In this document: positions 35,654 to 48,371 of the stretch, piece after piece
How the letters are laid out: every line of letters starts with the position of its first letter
How positions within the stretch are numbered: position 1 is the first letter of the stretch
Assembly (NCBI RefSeq): GCF_000189635.1
Contig: NW_002476375.1
Coordinates: 125,479-189,478, forward strand
DNA: 64,000 nt
DNA from: Tetrahymena thermophila SB210
Lineage: Eukaryota; Ciliophora; Oligohymenophorea; Hymenostomatida; Tetrahymenidae
Direction of reading: 5' to 3'
Made by a program: the position numbers and the translations under genes
The notes under the pieces: generated by a model
Seen by the model: only the letters and a program-made list of their open reading frames with translations
Databases searched by the model: none
What the model was told of the DNA's origin: nothing

Positions 35654-38600
35654 TTTTAAGTATGAATGAATGAATGTATTTATATACTATTAAGAATGTA
35701 TGTGTGTATTTAACCAATGGATTTTTTGGATGTTTTTTTATGTCTCCAAAATAATTATTTATTTATTTATTTAAGTAATAGTTTGTTTTGTTTGAGTATT
35801 TTAGTTAGGAGATGTACTTATTTATTTTAATCTCTTTTCTTTAAATTATTACTGATTTTGTTTTTTTAATTTTTTTTTTTTATTTTTAATTATTATTAAT
35901 TATTCAATGAATCTTTAATTAATATACCTCTTCGACATTCACTTATTCTTTAAACAAACAAACAAACAAAAAAACTAATTAATTATTTTCTTATAATAAT
36001 CAAATAGATAAGTTCTAATTATTAAATAAATTCTTATTAGTTTATCAATCAAAATTAATTAAGTAAATTATTAAAAAAATCTGATTATTTCTTCCATCCT
36101 ACCCTATACAAAATTAAGACCACTAAGGTATTTATCGTTTTGTACATTGTGCAAATTTTTACTATTAAATTCTAATCTCTCTTTTATCTAAGTACTATCT
36201 CTCTCTCTTTCTATCTATCTATCTATTTACAAATACTAATACATACACAAACATATCACTTTTTTTAATCTCTTTTAAATGGTAGCCTTTTCAAAAAATG
36301 ATAGCTATCAATTAATCTTTCAGTAACCTATAAATAATCCATTTGCCCCAATATCATTGTTATTATTCTCATAATCTCCACTCTTAGTACTAAATATAAA
36401 AGCACTGAAAAATTATTGGTTATAAATATCAATATAATTTTTTTTTTGCTTCGTTAAATGAAATGTTTATTGCCAGTCATCAAATTTATTAATTCAGTTA
36501 AAATTTTTTCTATTTAGAATCATTTATACATTCTAATTGACAAATATACCATTAATAGTGCGCCTTGCAGCTAGGTTTTGTAATGCTTATTTTACTTATT
36601 TAATTTAAAATATAATTTTTATCAATTAAGATGTAAAGTATTAATCCTTTACCTCAACTATAAAAGATTTTCGCTCATATTTCATTACAGTTAATTACTT
36701 TTCTTATTACAATCAAATTTGAAAAATGGCTTATCAAAAAATATTTTAGTTAAATTCAAAAATACAATTCTATTTAAGGCAGATTACATTGAAGATAAAA
36801 TATCCAAAAATTTTTATGACTCACTATTAAGTTAATTTGATCACTTCTTGGAAGATATTTCAATATTTTCTATCACACAAAAATTTTTGAAAAAGCAAAT
36901 TATGTTATATTTTATATTTTAGTTTTTAAAAGCTTGTTGATTTTTGGTTATTTCTATGCATGTCACAGATTTGTTTTAGAAGGTATTATTTAAGAACATG
37001 AAATTATTTTATGTATTTAATAACAAGATTAGTAGATTGTTTACTAAATATTACATTTCATTATTTTAAAACAATAGATTTTGAGCAAAAAATATTTTCA
37101 AATCAATGTAATAGCCACAAATATCTAGCAGGTTCATGTGAAAGTAAAGTTATTTATTAAATAAAAGTATATTTTTGAATATTTTATCTTTTATTTTTAA
37201 TATATTTTAATACATTTTAATAAGTTATAATATGAAATAAACCGAATGTGTGTTATTTTAATTTAAACAAGTAAAAAAACACCGCTAAATTAATTTATTG
37301 AAATAATCTTCAGTAAATTTTAATATTTTTGTTTTTGGTTTTTTTAGAAGATAATCGAAATATTTATTGATATCGACTTAATTCCCTTCTTAAATAGTTA
37401 GAATATTTAATTTTTGAAAATATATAGTAGATAAAATTGTAAAGGTTAAGAACAGCTTTATATTTTGTGCTATAATAAATCTTAACTACTTAGAAAATAG
37501 ATTTTTCAAGAGCAAAATATCTGAGCTTTAAGTTTCTTTTAAAACACCATTAAATTATATTCTAACCACTTAAATTTGATCTATGATATTTACCGCTTTC
37601 ACCTGTATCACATTTGTTTTGACTGTTTTTGAATTTTATTGTTACAAATTAATAGAGAAGCAAGAAAATAATTAAATATTCAATAAGAAAAAACAGCTAA
37701 TAAAAAAAACTCTTCTTAAAAATTATAAAGAGGTTCTATATTATTAAAAAATAGAAGAAAAAAAAAAAATAATTTATGAAGCATTCATCGCAGTTCTTAA
37801 TTTTGCTATGTAATCTTAAATTAAATTATTCATAAACCCATACATTCTTTGTAATTTTTAGATTCATTAAAACTATCATTGAATGGGTAGGTAGGTAAGT
37901 AAATCGGTAGTTAGTTAAGTATCTATCTATCTGTGAGCTTTTAGGAAATTTATTTTGTATAATAAAGTGTAATGTTTTCTAAAAATTCTTATTTCAAATG
38001 AGATTTCACTTAGGTATTTATTTTATGAATTCAAGTATTGCTTTTGGTATAATTAAGAATTATAAAAGAAAGCATAATTAAATTTATTAAGCTTACCTTT
38101 TAAAAAGATGATACTATCAAATATCTCCTTTTTGCTTTATTTATATTTTAATTAAAAAAACTATTTTATGTCTGTTCTATCTCTTTTTAATCAAGTATTC
38201 CTCAATTTATTTACTATCCTAAGTTTTATACCACTCAATGCTCTCCAAATAGAAGAAATCCATGCAAATTAGTCTTAGAAAATACACACTTTAAATAATA
38301 TGTGATTTCTCTTCAACCTTCTGCATATATTCATTCAAAAAAACATTTCTTCTACTGTTTAAAAATAAAAATAAAAAAATAAAACTGAAAATAGAATCTG
38401 CTTTCACTAAAATATTTAAAATCAAGAGTAGAAAGGAAGAAGGAAAATTTAAATAAACATTGCATCTAATAATGGTAAATAAGTAAAGGTAATTAGATTG
38501 ATTGATATGCTTACAAATATTATTAAGTAAGATCAAAATCCGCAAAATAATAAATAAATAAATATTTATTATTACTGCATTACTTTTATAAAATTAATTA

Positions 38601-39841
38601 ATTTTTTTTGCAAATTTTAATCTCGAACACTTTTACTAGCAAACAAACAAACTAACTAAATACCAGTTAAAATTCTATTTTTTTATTACTAGAAATTAGA
38701 TTTTTAAGCAATTAAATTAGTAGATTTATTTCTATTATTAGTTAAATCCAATAGCACAAATATTATTTTATCAGTTACAAATTAATTATGATAAAAAAAT
38801 AAAAATAAAATTTATCTGCATAAATTTTTTAGATTTCTTTAGTTCGTTCATTCATCAAAGAATAAGTAATGTCAAATAAAATTAAATGTTTTTCACCTTT
38901 TAGTCAATACTTAAATTAATATTATTTAATTAACCTACGAGATATCTTCACTTTTTTATTTTTAGCAGCTAAAATAAAAAAGATTACTTCAAAATTATTC
39001 TTTTTACATACAACTTTCTTATTTTTTACTTGTAAAAATTTGTTCTATTCAAAAAGATAAGTATTGGTGTTTAATTATTATTGATGTTTTTCAAATAAGT
39101 ATTATAACTTTTACTTTCTTATACAATAGAAAACGGGTAGGTAGGTAGGTCATTCATTAACTATTCCATTAATTGATTCATTCATTTGTATTTAGATAAG
39201 TCAAAAAATAAATTTTATATAAGTGTAAAATTTAAGAATAGAATTTATAATCTAATAAATATTGATTATTTCAAACGAAGAACAATATTAGAAAGACACT
39301 TACAAGATAATACACTTCAATATATTTTTTTCAATGAGAAACATAATGTTGTCTTGGATTATTGAAAAATAATTACTGTTTTTCATGAGAATTATAAATG
39401 ATTTATGGATTGCCTCAAAGGAGGATCAAAAGAATGAATAAAAAATCTCTTTAGAAATTTAAATGATAATGATAAATAGACTAACTAAATAAATAAATAA
39501 ATTCTTTATTTTATATAATCATTTAGGATTACTTTACTTTCTATAATAAAAAGGCAAATAATTTGATGATTTTTACACATATTATATTTACGATATTAGC
39601 GATTGATAAGAGATAATTCAATATAATTAATTTTTTATAGCTTCTCAGTGAGTGGAAGGGTTACTCTACTACTTTATATGTAGACTCTATTATTAATTTA
39701 TTGATAATATTTGATAACTCACAGAGTTAATTTAATTTATTTAAGAAAAGGGGAAATAAACTTTAACAGAATATTAGTAAATATGTAAAAATCACTCTAT
39801 TTTTAACTTTAAAAAAAATATAAGGATACAGTTTTCCTCTT
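35654..39841. other. Gene-free stretch
   Basis: AT-rich DNA with tetranucleotide tracts: (TTTA)n at 35756-35775, (TATC)n near 36211-36230, and (GGTA)n at 37885-37900 and 39135-39150. One short minus-strand island at about 36262-36420 reads as protein in two frames and may be an exon relic. Otherwise nothing specific. Confidence 0.5.
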
Positions 39842-40152
39842 ATGTTAATGACTGCCTATTAAAATTAAAAATAGGATTTGACTTTTAGAGCGGATATAGA
39901 GAAATGGAAATTATACCATGATGAGATAGATAGAATAAAAGAAAGAAATAAGAAAATTTTCATATTTAGTTTGAAATTTAATTAGGGTAATTATGAAATT
40001 AGAAATGCGCAAATATTAAGTAAGAATAAGTTGGATAATATTAAACAAAAGTAAGTAGTCGATATTAATATTTGATAGAAAAAGAGTGAAATTCTATCTT
40101 TCTTCTTCCCTTAAAAAGGAAAAGAAACAAATTAAACTTAATTGGGGATTGA
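39842..40152 (+). CDS. Possible two-exon gene or 3' exons
   Basis: ATG 39842 opens a frame that is clearly polar and helical (FRADIEKWKLYHDEIDRIK) up to a strong donor, GTAAGT, at 40051. A 68-nt T/C-rich intron to AG at 40118 joins in phase to a short second exon ending at TGA 40150-40152. The same frame beyond this TGA again looks coding (to about 40226), so the last acceptor may lie further on. Upstream exons may be missing. Function is not recognised. Confidence 0.4.
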
Positions 40153-43100
40153 TAAATAGGATGGGAAGAAATTACGAATGAAAATACCTGTGAAAATTAT
40201 TTGATATTTTTAAATTGTCGCGTAAAGAGAAATATTTGAAATTTATTAATTTTAAGAAGAGGAGGAAACCAAGCAAGCAAGTATTTGACTAACTAAATAT
40301 TTTCAAGTTAATAAGAGAAACCCATATACATAATTTATTAGTTATTAAACATACTCTGAAAAAAAATAAATCATAAAAATGTTAACTATTGCAATAATTA
40401 TTTGCTTTTATTCTGACTTAATTGATATTTAATTATTATTAAAACAATATCAATTTATCTATCTCTTTTTCTATATAGAAAAGAAAGATAACACTCCCAT
40501 TTAATGTTGTTATTATCATATTTATAAAACATTTCGCTTCTCAATCAAAATATATCTTATCAGATATCACCGTATTTATACCAAAAATAAATCTAAATTT
40601 ATTTCAATCAATAAATTTGTTTTCTATTTCAAATTATTTTAGGCCCCTCCTTGTCTCTCTCTCTCTCTTATTTAGAGTGTCAAATATCATAGCTACCTAC
40701 GTATATGATTTGTAAAATTTGTAAATTTCAGAAATAATTTCTTTGGATGATTTCCTTTATATATTTTAATTTCATTTGATTTCACTAATTTCTTTCACTC
40801 TATCCATTGCATCAAATGTGTAAAAGGAATCCTTAAAGCATGTTAATTACATTTTAATATATATTTTTAGGCTATTGCTTTTAGAGTAAGAAGATTAACA
40901 TCTTTATTTAATATTTAATTTTTTTGAATTTGATGTACAAAATTATGTTTTTCAAATCCAAATAAAATTTCAAATAAATTTTTAAGTTTTCATTAAGTTA
41001 ATCAAACAAGCAAACAGATGTAAAAACATACCCGGATTTCGCTTAAAAAAAGTAAAATCTGCTAAAAGAATTATTGATACTTAAATTTGAAATTAAGTGT
41101 AAAAAAATATCTGAATTATTAATTTTAGTAACCTAAACCAAACAATTACAAAAAAAAACAATCAACTAAGTTAATCTGAATTATTAATTTAATATTATAA
41201 TTATTGTACTAAAGTGAAATAGCACTATGATTTGAAATTAATACAAAGTATTTAAATACATATTTTAGAGCTATTTTTTATTTTCTTTCATTAAAAAAAA
41301 CAATTAATAAAAGTTTGTATTATTTTAAATGTAAATGACGGCATTTTAAGTTGATTGAAATTCCTTTAAATATTTATTATTGGTTTTATCTTCTCTTATT
41401 TACTATTGCTATATTTAATTTAGAATGGCCTTTATTTCTTTACTTTTATTTTTAATTATTTATTTACTATTGATTTAATTTATTTACTTTAAATTACTTT
41501 TACAAATAAATAAATGTGTATTTGTTTATTAATATATTTGCTTTTCATAATTTATCAAAAATCACCCTATTTAATTTATTTAATTCTTCGTAATTTTCTT
41601 GAAATATTAAAATTGCTAAAATTTTTACTATATATTTCCTTAAACAAAGATATTTAATTCTTTTAAAACAGTTGCTAAGAAATATTTTATTTAAATCGTT
41701 TACGGTTTTTTATTAGAATTTTATATGATAATTATTTTTTCTCTCTTTTGATAGTTTGGATATAAATAAATATGTGGGAAAACTGTATAAAAATAGAGCG
41801 ATGGTTGTTATTTTCAAATATTTATTTACTTTGCTTTTATAATAAAATATCGAGAAAGCTATCAAGCAAGTAAAGTATTTGAAAAAGTTTTAGATTATTA
41901 ATTAACAAAAATTTAGATGTCTTTTTTATTATTATTTAGGAATAGTTTATTTCAACCAACTTGTTAAAATAGTAGAAAAATATTTGGTTGCAAAAAACTC
42001 TTATTAATAAGATTAAATTTAATTCATTAAAAGAGAATAAATTTTAAGTTTTTTTTAAATTGAGAAGCACTGAGGTATTAAAATAGCTTATGCATTTGAA
42101 AATACCTACGTTCTATTGAAAAAGCTTTTTGAAATAAACATATTTTTAGTAGACTCTAATTTAAGCCCAAAAATACCTCTTAATTTTTAAATTTTACCTC
42201 CTTCGCTCTAAAATTTTAATTTCATAATTAAATGAATACAATTCATTATAAAAGCTATGCAAATTATTTATTTAAACGATAATCTAACCCTTTTCCTTGT
42301 TAGTTTATGCTCTCTCCTCTAAAAAATTAGCACAACAAGTTGTGATATAAAAGTTTTTTTGGATAAAAAATAAAAACCAATTGCAATTAAAACATGCAAT
42401 CAATGTTTGAATTTTACTTAGTTTTACACTTAGATGCTTTATTATGGAAAAAAGAAATAGTATAAATAGTATTCCTTAATGTTCTATTTGATTGGTTTAT
42501 TGTCACCGAATAATATTGGAATAAATAAATTAAAAGTAAAGCAGCAGTGTTTATCTAATTTAGCGGGTAAAATCGCCTCCAAAGAATAATTTAATACAAA
42601 GCGAGTCATATTTTAGAAATTTGTTGATAGTGCGAAAATTTTTTGTATTAAAATAGACCCTAATTTTTTTAACCTTCCATAAATATTAAAAGTCTTAGAA
42701 TCCATTAAATCAATTTTATTTAAGTAAAGCTTACATACATTTGAATATTTTTTTAGATTTAGCGCCTTTTCTCAAAGTAGTGGGAATTTAAAGTTAAAAT
42801 AATATCTTCCTATCAATATATCTATCTATTTATAAATCTATCAATATATCTATCTATCTAACTAACTACGTAAGTAAAATAAAATCCAAATGCAATTTAA
42901 AAAATTTAAATTTCCTTAAAATGCCCCCGCTCAAATATTAAGAAAAAGATGTAAGCTTGCTATTATGCTAATTTTTATCATTTCTGATTTATATTATTAA
43001 ATTTTAACATAAATTTCTTTAAACTTTATAGAACATCTAACTAGGTGGTAGGGAAGCTAGATAGAATTTTAAATTAAATGCTCAAGAATTAAATTTAACT

Positions 43101-44833
43101 AAGCTAATGGATAAAGAGACTCTTTGAATTTATGCAAAAAAATCAGAATCAAAAAAACACTGTTTATTTTAGTTAAAAAATATTTAATTAACAAATAATA
43201 TTTTCTGTTTTAAGCTAAATTATAATATCAATCAAGATATATTTGAAGGTAATTTAAAAAATTTATGGCAATTGTACAATAAAAAATATGATGAATGATA
43301 GATGATAAATTCATATTAATTGCATCGATAATTTATCAAAATACTTAACCATAATTTTCAAAATTTACTTTTTAAACTTTACATTTTCCCATTAATAATC
43401 CAAAAAAATGATTGTTCTTTTAAGTATTTTGTTAAGCCTTGAATAATGATGTAGATGATGCTGTTCTTAAAATTTTTTGATTCAGTAAATAAATTAATTC
43501 CTAATGAGAAAATAATCTGAACCTTTTACAGTAAAATCTTTTTTTAGAATATGACAAAACCTAAAAATAAATACCTGTAAATACTTTATTCTTTTAATTT
43601 TGATTTTACTTATAATAGCATTAAATTATTAAACTGGATTTATTTAAATATTTAATTTATATTTACAAAAAATACCTAATAGTTTTTTCATAAAAATAAC
43701 AAATTTCTAATTTTAAAAAATATATTTTTGCTCTTAATTAATATTTTTATTTAAAAATCAAATAGACTCTATTTAAAAATTAAGTCATATTAGTGTTAAA
43801 TTTATAGTTATTAAGCTTTTTATATGCAATAAATTGTATTTATAATAAGAGTAACTCAAATAAAATTAAGTTTTTTATCAAATTAAAATGTTTTTGTTTG
43901 AAGTTTTAAAGAAAATATCAATTCTTAGTAGAATTTTAATTAAATTAAGGTGTATATTTTTCTTTGAATTATAATTTAAATATAAAAAAATATAAATTTT
44001 ACTCAGTAAATTATATTTCCTATTAGAGATATAAAGGATACAATTTGAAAATATTATTTTAATTTTTTAAACTAATAAAATTATGATAGACAAATAATTA
44101 TTTATTTACTTACTTAGTTATTTAGTAAATTAATTTGTTGGATAGCTTCATTTATGAGTTTACTTACTTTTGCTTATTTAAAAATTATCAAGGTGGTTTT
44201 ATAGTTTAGTTAGTTGCCATGAATTTTACTTTGGTAAATGAAAATTAATAAAATTATTCCTATCTTATTATCCTTTTCAATAGTCTTTGTTTTAAAAAAT
44301 ATTAAATTAAAGTTTTATAATAGTTAGTTAGTTATCAGCTTATAGATTAACGAGACACATAGTTTATTTGCTGTTAAATATTTTATCAGGAAAAGAATAG
44401 TAATTTTTAAATTATTATTTATTTGTCTAGCAATTAGATTATGCCATGAGATAATTATTTATACTCTACAGAAATTTATTTTTTGAACAATATTTTGTTA
44501 AAGTGTCTAAATGCCTCCATTTTACAGAGTGAGTTTGAAGTCCTTTTTCTGAACTCAAAAATAAATCATCAAAAATTTAATATTATTAAGGAAATTAGTG
44601 AGAAAAAACTAATATGTTAAAAATTTTTGAAAAATTACATGTTATTTCTAATTTTTTTGTGTTAAAATTTTATGAGTGAGTGATGGAGAAAAGAAAAGAA
44701 GGAAAATTAATTAATTAATTAAAAATATTCAACAGAGACTAGGAGAATAATTGAAATAATAAAAATTTTTTAAGTTGATTAATATAGCAAAATAATTAAT
44801 ATCAAATATAGGGATAAATAAAAATAAATATAG
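40153..44833. other. Gene-poor stretch
   Basis: No supported gene. A 212-codon TGA-free frame at 42492-43127 contains low-complexity TATC repeats and is within chance expectation. (CT)n lies at 40653-40668. Otherwise plain AT-rich spacer. Confidence 0.5.
40653..40668. repeat. (CT)n tract
   Basis: About eight copies of CT; a (GA)n run of similar size lies at 33005-33021. Confidence 0.85.
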
Positions 44834-47551
44834 ATGGAAAGTAATTAAGACATAACTGGGTATTATATTTAACCTAGTTTCAGTAAAATGATTGTTACCC
44901 ATGCAGGTAATCTTTGCGACTTTGCAGGCGCCAACAACATAGGTTTATGGGATCCTAAAAGTATGAAAAACTTGAATTTGATCACAGGAATTCCTGCTTA
45001 AGATAGTCAAATTTACGCAAAAGCAATGATAGGAGGAAATGGTAACAGAATTATCATGTATTCAGCTGATAAGTTCTAAATTATGGATTTAGATAACAAG
45101 AAGGACCCCTTAATTTGGGAGAGTAATTTTATTTTTTCTTTTTATTCTTAAATTTTGTATTTTTCATTTTGTCTGAATCACTCTGTTCTTAAATCTATTT
45201 TTTTCTATCTTCGATTAAATTTTCCAAATATACAAAAAGACTCCCTAAAAATAGCTCAAAATATTTTTTTTTATATTCATAAAAATGGCAACAAATATCA
45301 AAAATGCGTTTAAGGTTTTGAATTGCATAAATTGCCTTTAAATTATTGCTTTTTACTTTTCTTTTACTTGATTAATGTAAAATAATAATAAAAATTAACA
45401 AACAAAAAAAATATGATATTTGATTTTTTAGTAATTGTGAAAATACATGTGAATATAACTTGTTCAAAACGAAATATTCTACATAAAAAATTGAAATTGT
45501 AGAGATAAAACATGGAAGTAAAAAAGAATATTTTAATAAATTATTTTTAATCGATTGATAGTGGAAATAAATAAATAAATTAATAAATCAATATATTTAT
45601 TTATTTATTCATTCAAATAAAATAAAAAATAAATACATAGAATTTTATTAATTAGAATTAGAAGCATGAAAATTATATTGAAATTTATTAATGCAAAATA
45701 TTTTTGCTTCAAAATTGTTAATTATTGATAAAAAAATGAATAAAATATTTTTTAATGCAATTTTTTTTACAGGCATGCTATTTAATGTATTATTTTAGAT
45801 GTTAATTTAATTTTTAACTATATTTAGAGATTTCTACAACTGATGACATTTAACAAATCGCTATTAACCCTAGTAACACTAAGGAAATCTGTGTTTTGAT
45901 GGTTAGTGGTTATATTAATATCTGGGACATTGAGGAAAAAAAAATTATTTAATCCTTCTAAACCATTAGAAAGATGTACAGACGTATTCAAATATTCCCA
46001 GGTGGTAAATACTTAGCCTTGCAAGATAAAGGGGGATTTGAAATCAACATTCTTGAGCGTTCTACTGGTATTGAGCAAAAGATAACTTTTAAGAGTCCTG
46101 CTTCACGCTTTTTGGTCTTAAACGAAAACGAAATAGCTATAGTTTTGAAAAACTATGTTTAAATTCGTAACATTGCTTGGGGAATACATAATATTCAAGC
46201 CTAATTAATCTGTGATGATCCTTCAGAAAACTTTGAAAGTGTTTTGCTTTTAAACAATAATAAATGGTTAATTGCTGCTGGTGAAAAGGGAATACTGAGA
46301 GTTTGGGATATTGAATAACAGAAAATTAAGTTCCAACTTGATACCAACTCATTCAATGATGCTCATAAATTAGCCAGGTTAAACCATATTCACTCCATTT
46401 TTATCTTGCAAAAGTCCTAAAAATTATGTGTGCTAAATAGTGAAGAGCGTCGTCTAAGGGTTTTCAAAATAGATGAAAACTTTGAAAATCCTGAATTTTA
46501 GAAGAGCTTCTAGTATGACTCTGATTACAGCACCAGCATAAACAGCTTCGAGATGGCATTTTCTTTAAATGGTAAGAATTTAATAGGTCTTTTTAGCTAA
46601 AAAGGTAACTTCATTGAAGATGAAGTAGTATTTACTAAAGAAATTGAAATTTTGGACCTTGATACCTCCACAATCATAGCCAGCAAGGATTTGAGCTAAC
46701 CTGGATATATTCTCGAATAAGAAACCATGCGTAGTAATGGCTAAAATAAGTTGTATTACAGAGTTAAATCTGAGAGTAACTCCCAAAGATTCTATTTAGA
46801 ATTTGATGTTGAAAAGTTCCTTTCACTTCCTTAAGATAAACGTTCAGACCCAAAAAACAATTCCCTCTACGAAAATTGGAGTAACTTTAGCGTTTAGAAT
46901 GAAGGTTAATTTGTTACTTTTACTCCAATTGAATCTCATATTGATAGCATCATAGTTGCTTACGGAGTCACAGTACCTGATTTGGCTAAAGGAGACTTAG
47001 TTGTAAAGTACGGTATTTCTGTCTACGATTATAAAATAAATTAGAGATGGTAGCATTTATTTGAAACTGATTTTATAGTTAAATTCTCTTGCATGATTGA
47101 CAGAAACACAATTGCATTCGTTAATCCTAAAAATTGTATTGAATTCTGGAATATTGAATCCAACGATATGATTAAATAATTTGATCTTTCTGAATATAAG
47201 TTTGTGATTAGTAAGTTCCTCATTAGCTAAGATCTCTTAATAATAGTTGACCCATAAAATAAATTGCATGTTATTGATTTAGAAACAGAAGATGAGTTGG
47301 ATTAGATACAACTCTGCATTGGTGAAACTATTAAGTCAATATAAATGGTTGGTCACAATAAATGTATTGTATTGTATCAAAACGAAACAATTTAGAAGGT
47401 TGACTTAGAAGAATTTAAGATAGAAAAACACAATAGAAATTAACCAATTACAAACATCCTTGTTTTACCTAAAGAAAGCAAGCAAGAAGAACCTCTTGTC
47501 CTCCTTCTCATAGAAGAATATGTGGAAATTAGAAATTTCAAAAATATTTGA
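44834..47551 (+). CDS. WD40-repeat protein
   Basis: Two exons, 44834-45122 and 45828-47551, encode 670 residues ending at TGA 47549-47551. The junction is phase 1 (Lys97), with donor GA-GTAATT and acceptor TATTTAG. Weak but recognisable WD repeats occur, ending in W-D or W-N: NNIGLWDP near residue 38, YINIWDIEEK near 125-133, GILRVWDIEQQ near 252-262 and CIEFWNIES in the C-terminal third. The size suits two seven-bladed beta-propellers, the usual scaffold for protein complexes. No extra domain, signal or membrane span is seen. The 3' end has a short AAGC repeat just after the stop (47552-47575). Which complex it serves cannot be read from the sequence; in ciliates many such proteins are ciliary. 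Confidence 0.88.
45123..45827 (+). other. 705-nt intron of the WD40 gene
   Basis: It has GT and AG ends and both flanking frames join in phase. It is several times longer than the other introns in this window (51-191 nt). The inside is AT-rich with stops in every frame and carries (AAAT)n at 45567-45600, so it resembles intergenic spacer. It may have grown by insertion. Confidence 0.75.
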
Positions 47552-48371
47552 GCAAGAAAGCAAGCAAGCAAGCAACAATTTAATTATTATCAAATTTCAA
47601 TCAATATAAAAACTATTATACTAAACAAAATTCATAGACAAACAGTATTATTCTCTTTATTGGTTATTATTTGATTTTAAATATCAATCAATTATTCTAT
47701 CTATTTCAATAAAATTAATCTGTTTATTAATAAAATCATTTTTTTATTTTATCTTTTAATATATTTTTCCAAAATAAAAATATTTCAAATTTATTTATTT
47801 ATTTTTAAATTTTTTCCAATTTTTTTATAAATAAAGACAAATGAAATTTTAGATATTTCTTAAAAATTTAAATATTTTATTGAAAATTTAGAGTAATCTT
47901 TAAAATTCAAATTAAAATAAATTTTTAAGTTTTGGTTTTTTATTATTTTTTATATTTATATAATAAAAATATTATTTTTAAAAATTAAAACAATTTAATT
48001 AAATCAAATGATTTTTAATTTGAATTAAATTAGAAAATTTTTAGATTTTAACTAAAGATGAGAATTTATTTTGATATGAGATTATTAGAAATAAAAATGT
48101 AGGAATTTGTAAAATTAATTCTCATATTAGCATAAATAGTACTGAATTTTTTATTAAAAATAATGAAAAGGAGAAAAAGTTTATTGAAATAACACAAAAA
48201 ATGCAAATGCACCAAAAACATAAAAAATATAATAGAAAATTTTAATGAAGAAGTAATAAAAAATTATTGAAAATACAAAAATGGAGTGTAAATTAAATAA
48301 AAATGAGTATTTTATTTATCGTTTTAAATTAAAAAAAAATTTAATGTTTAAGAATTATTTTTTTGTGTTTA
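47552..48371. other. Convergent intergenic spacer
   Basis: AT-rich spacer between the 3' ends of the WD40 gene (+) and the minus-strand gene that follows. Apart from an AAGC run directly after the WD40 stop, nothing specific is seen. Confidence 0.6.

Noticed and set aside
42492..43127. 212-codon TGA-free frame
   Set aside because: It has no good start, contains TATC repeats and low-complexity codons, and frames of this length are expected by chance where TGA is the only stop and G is rare.
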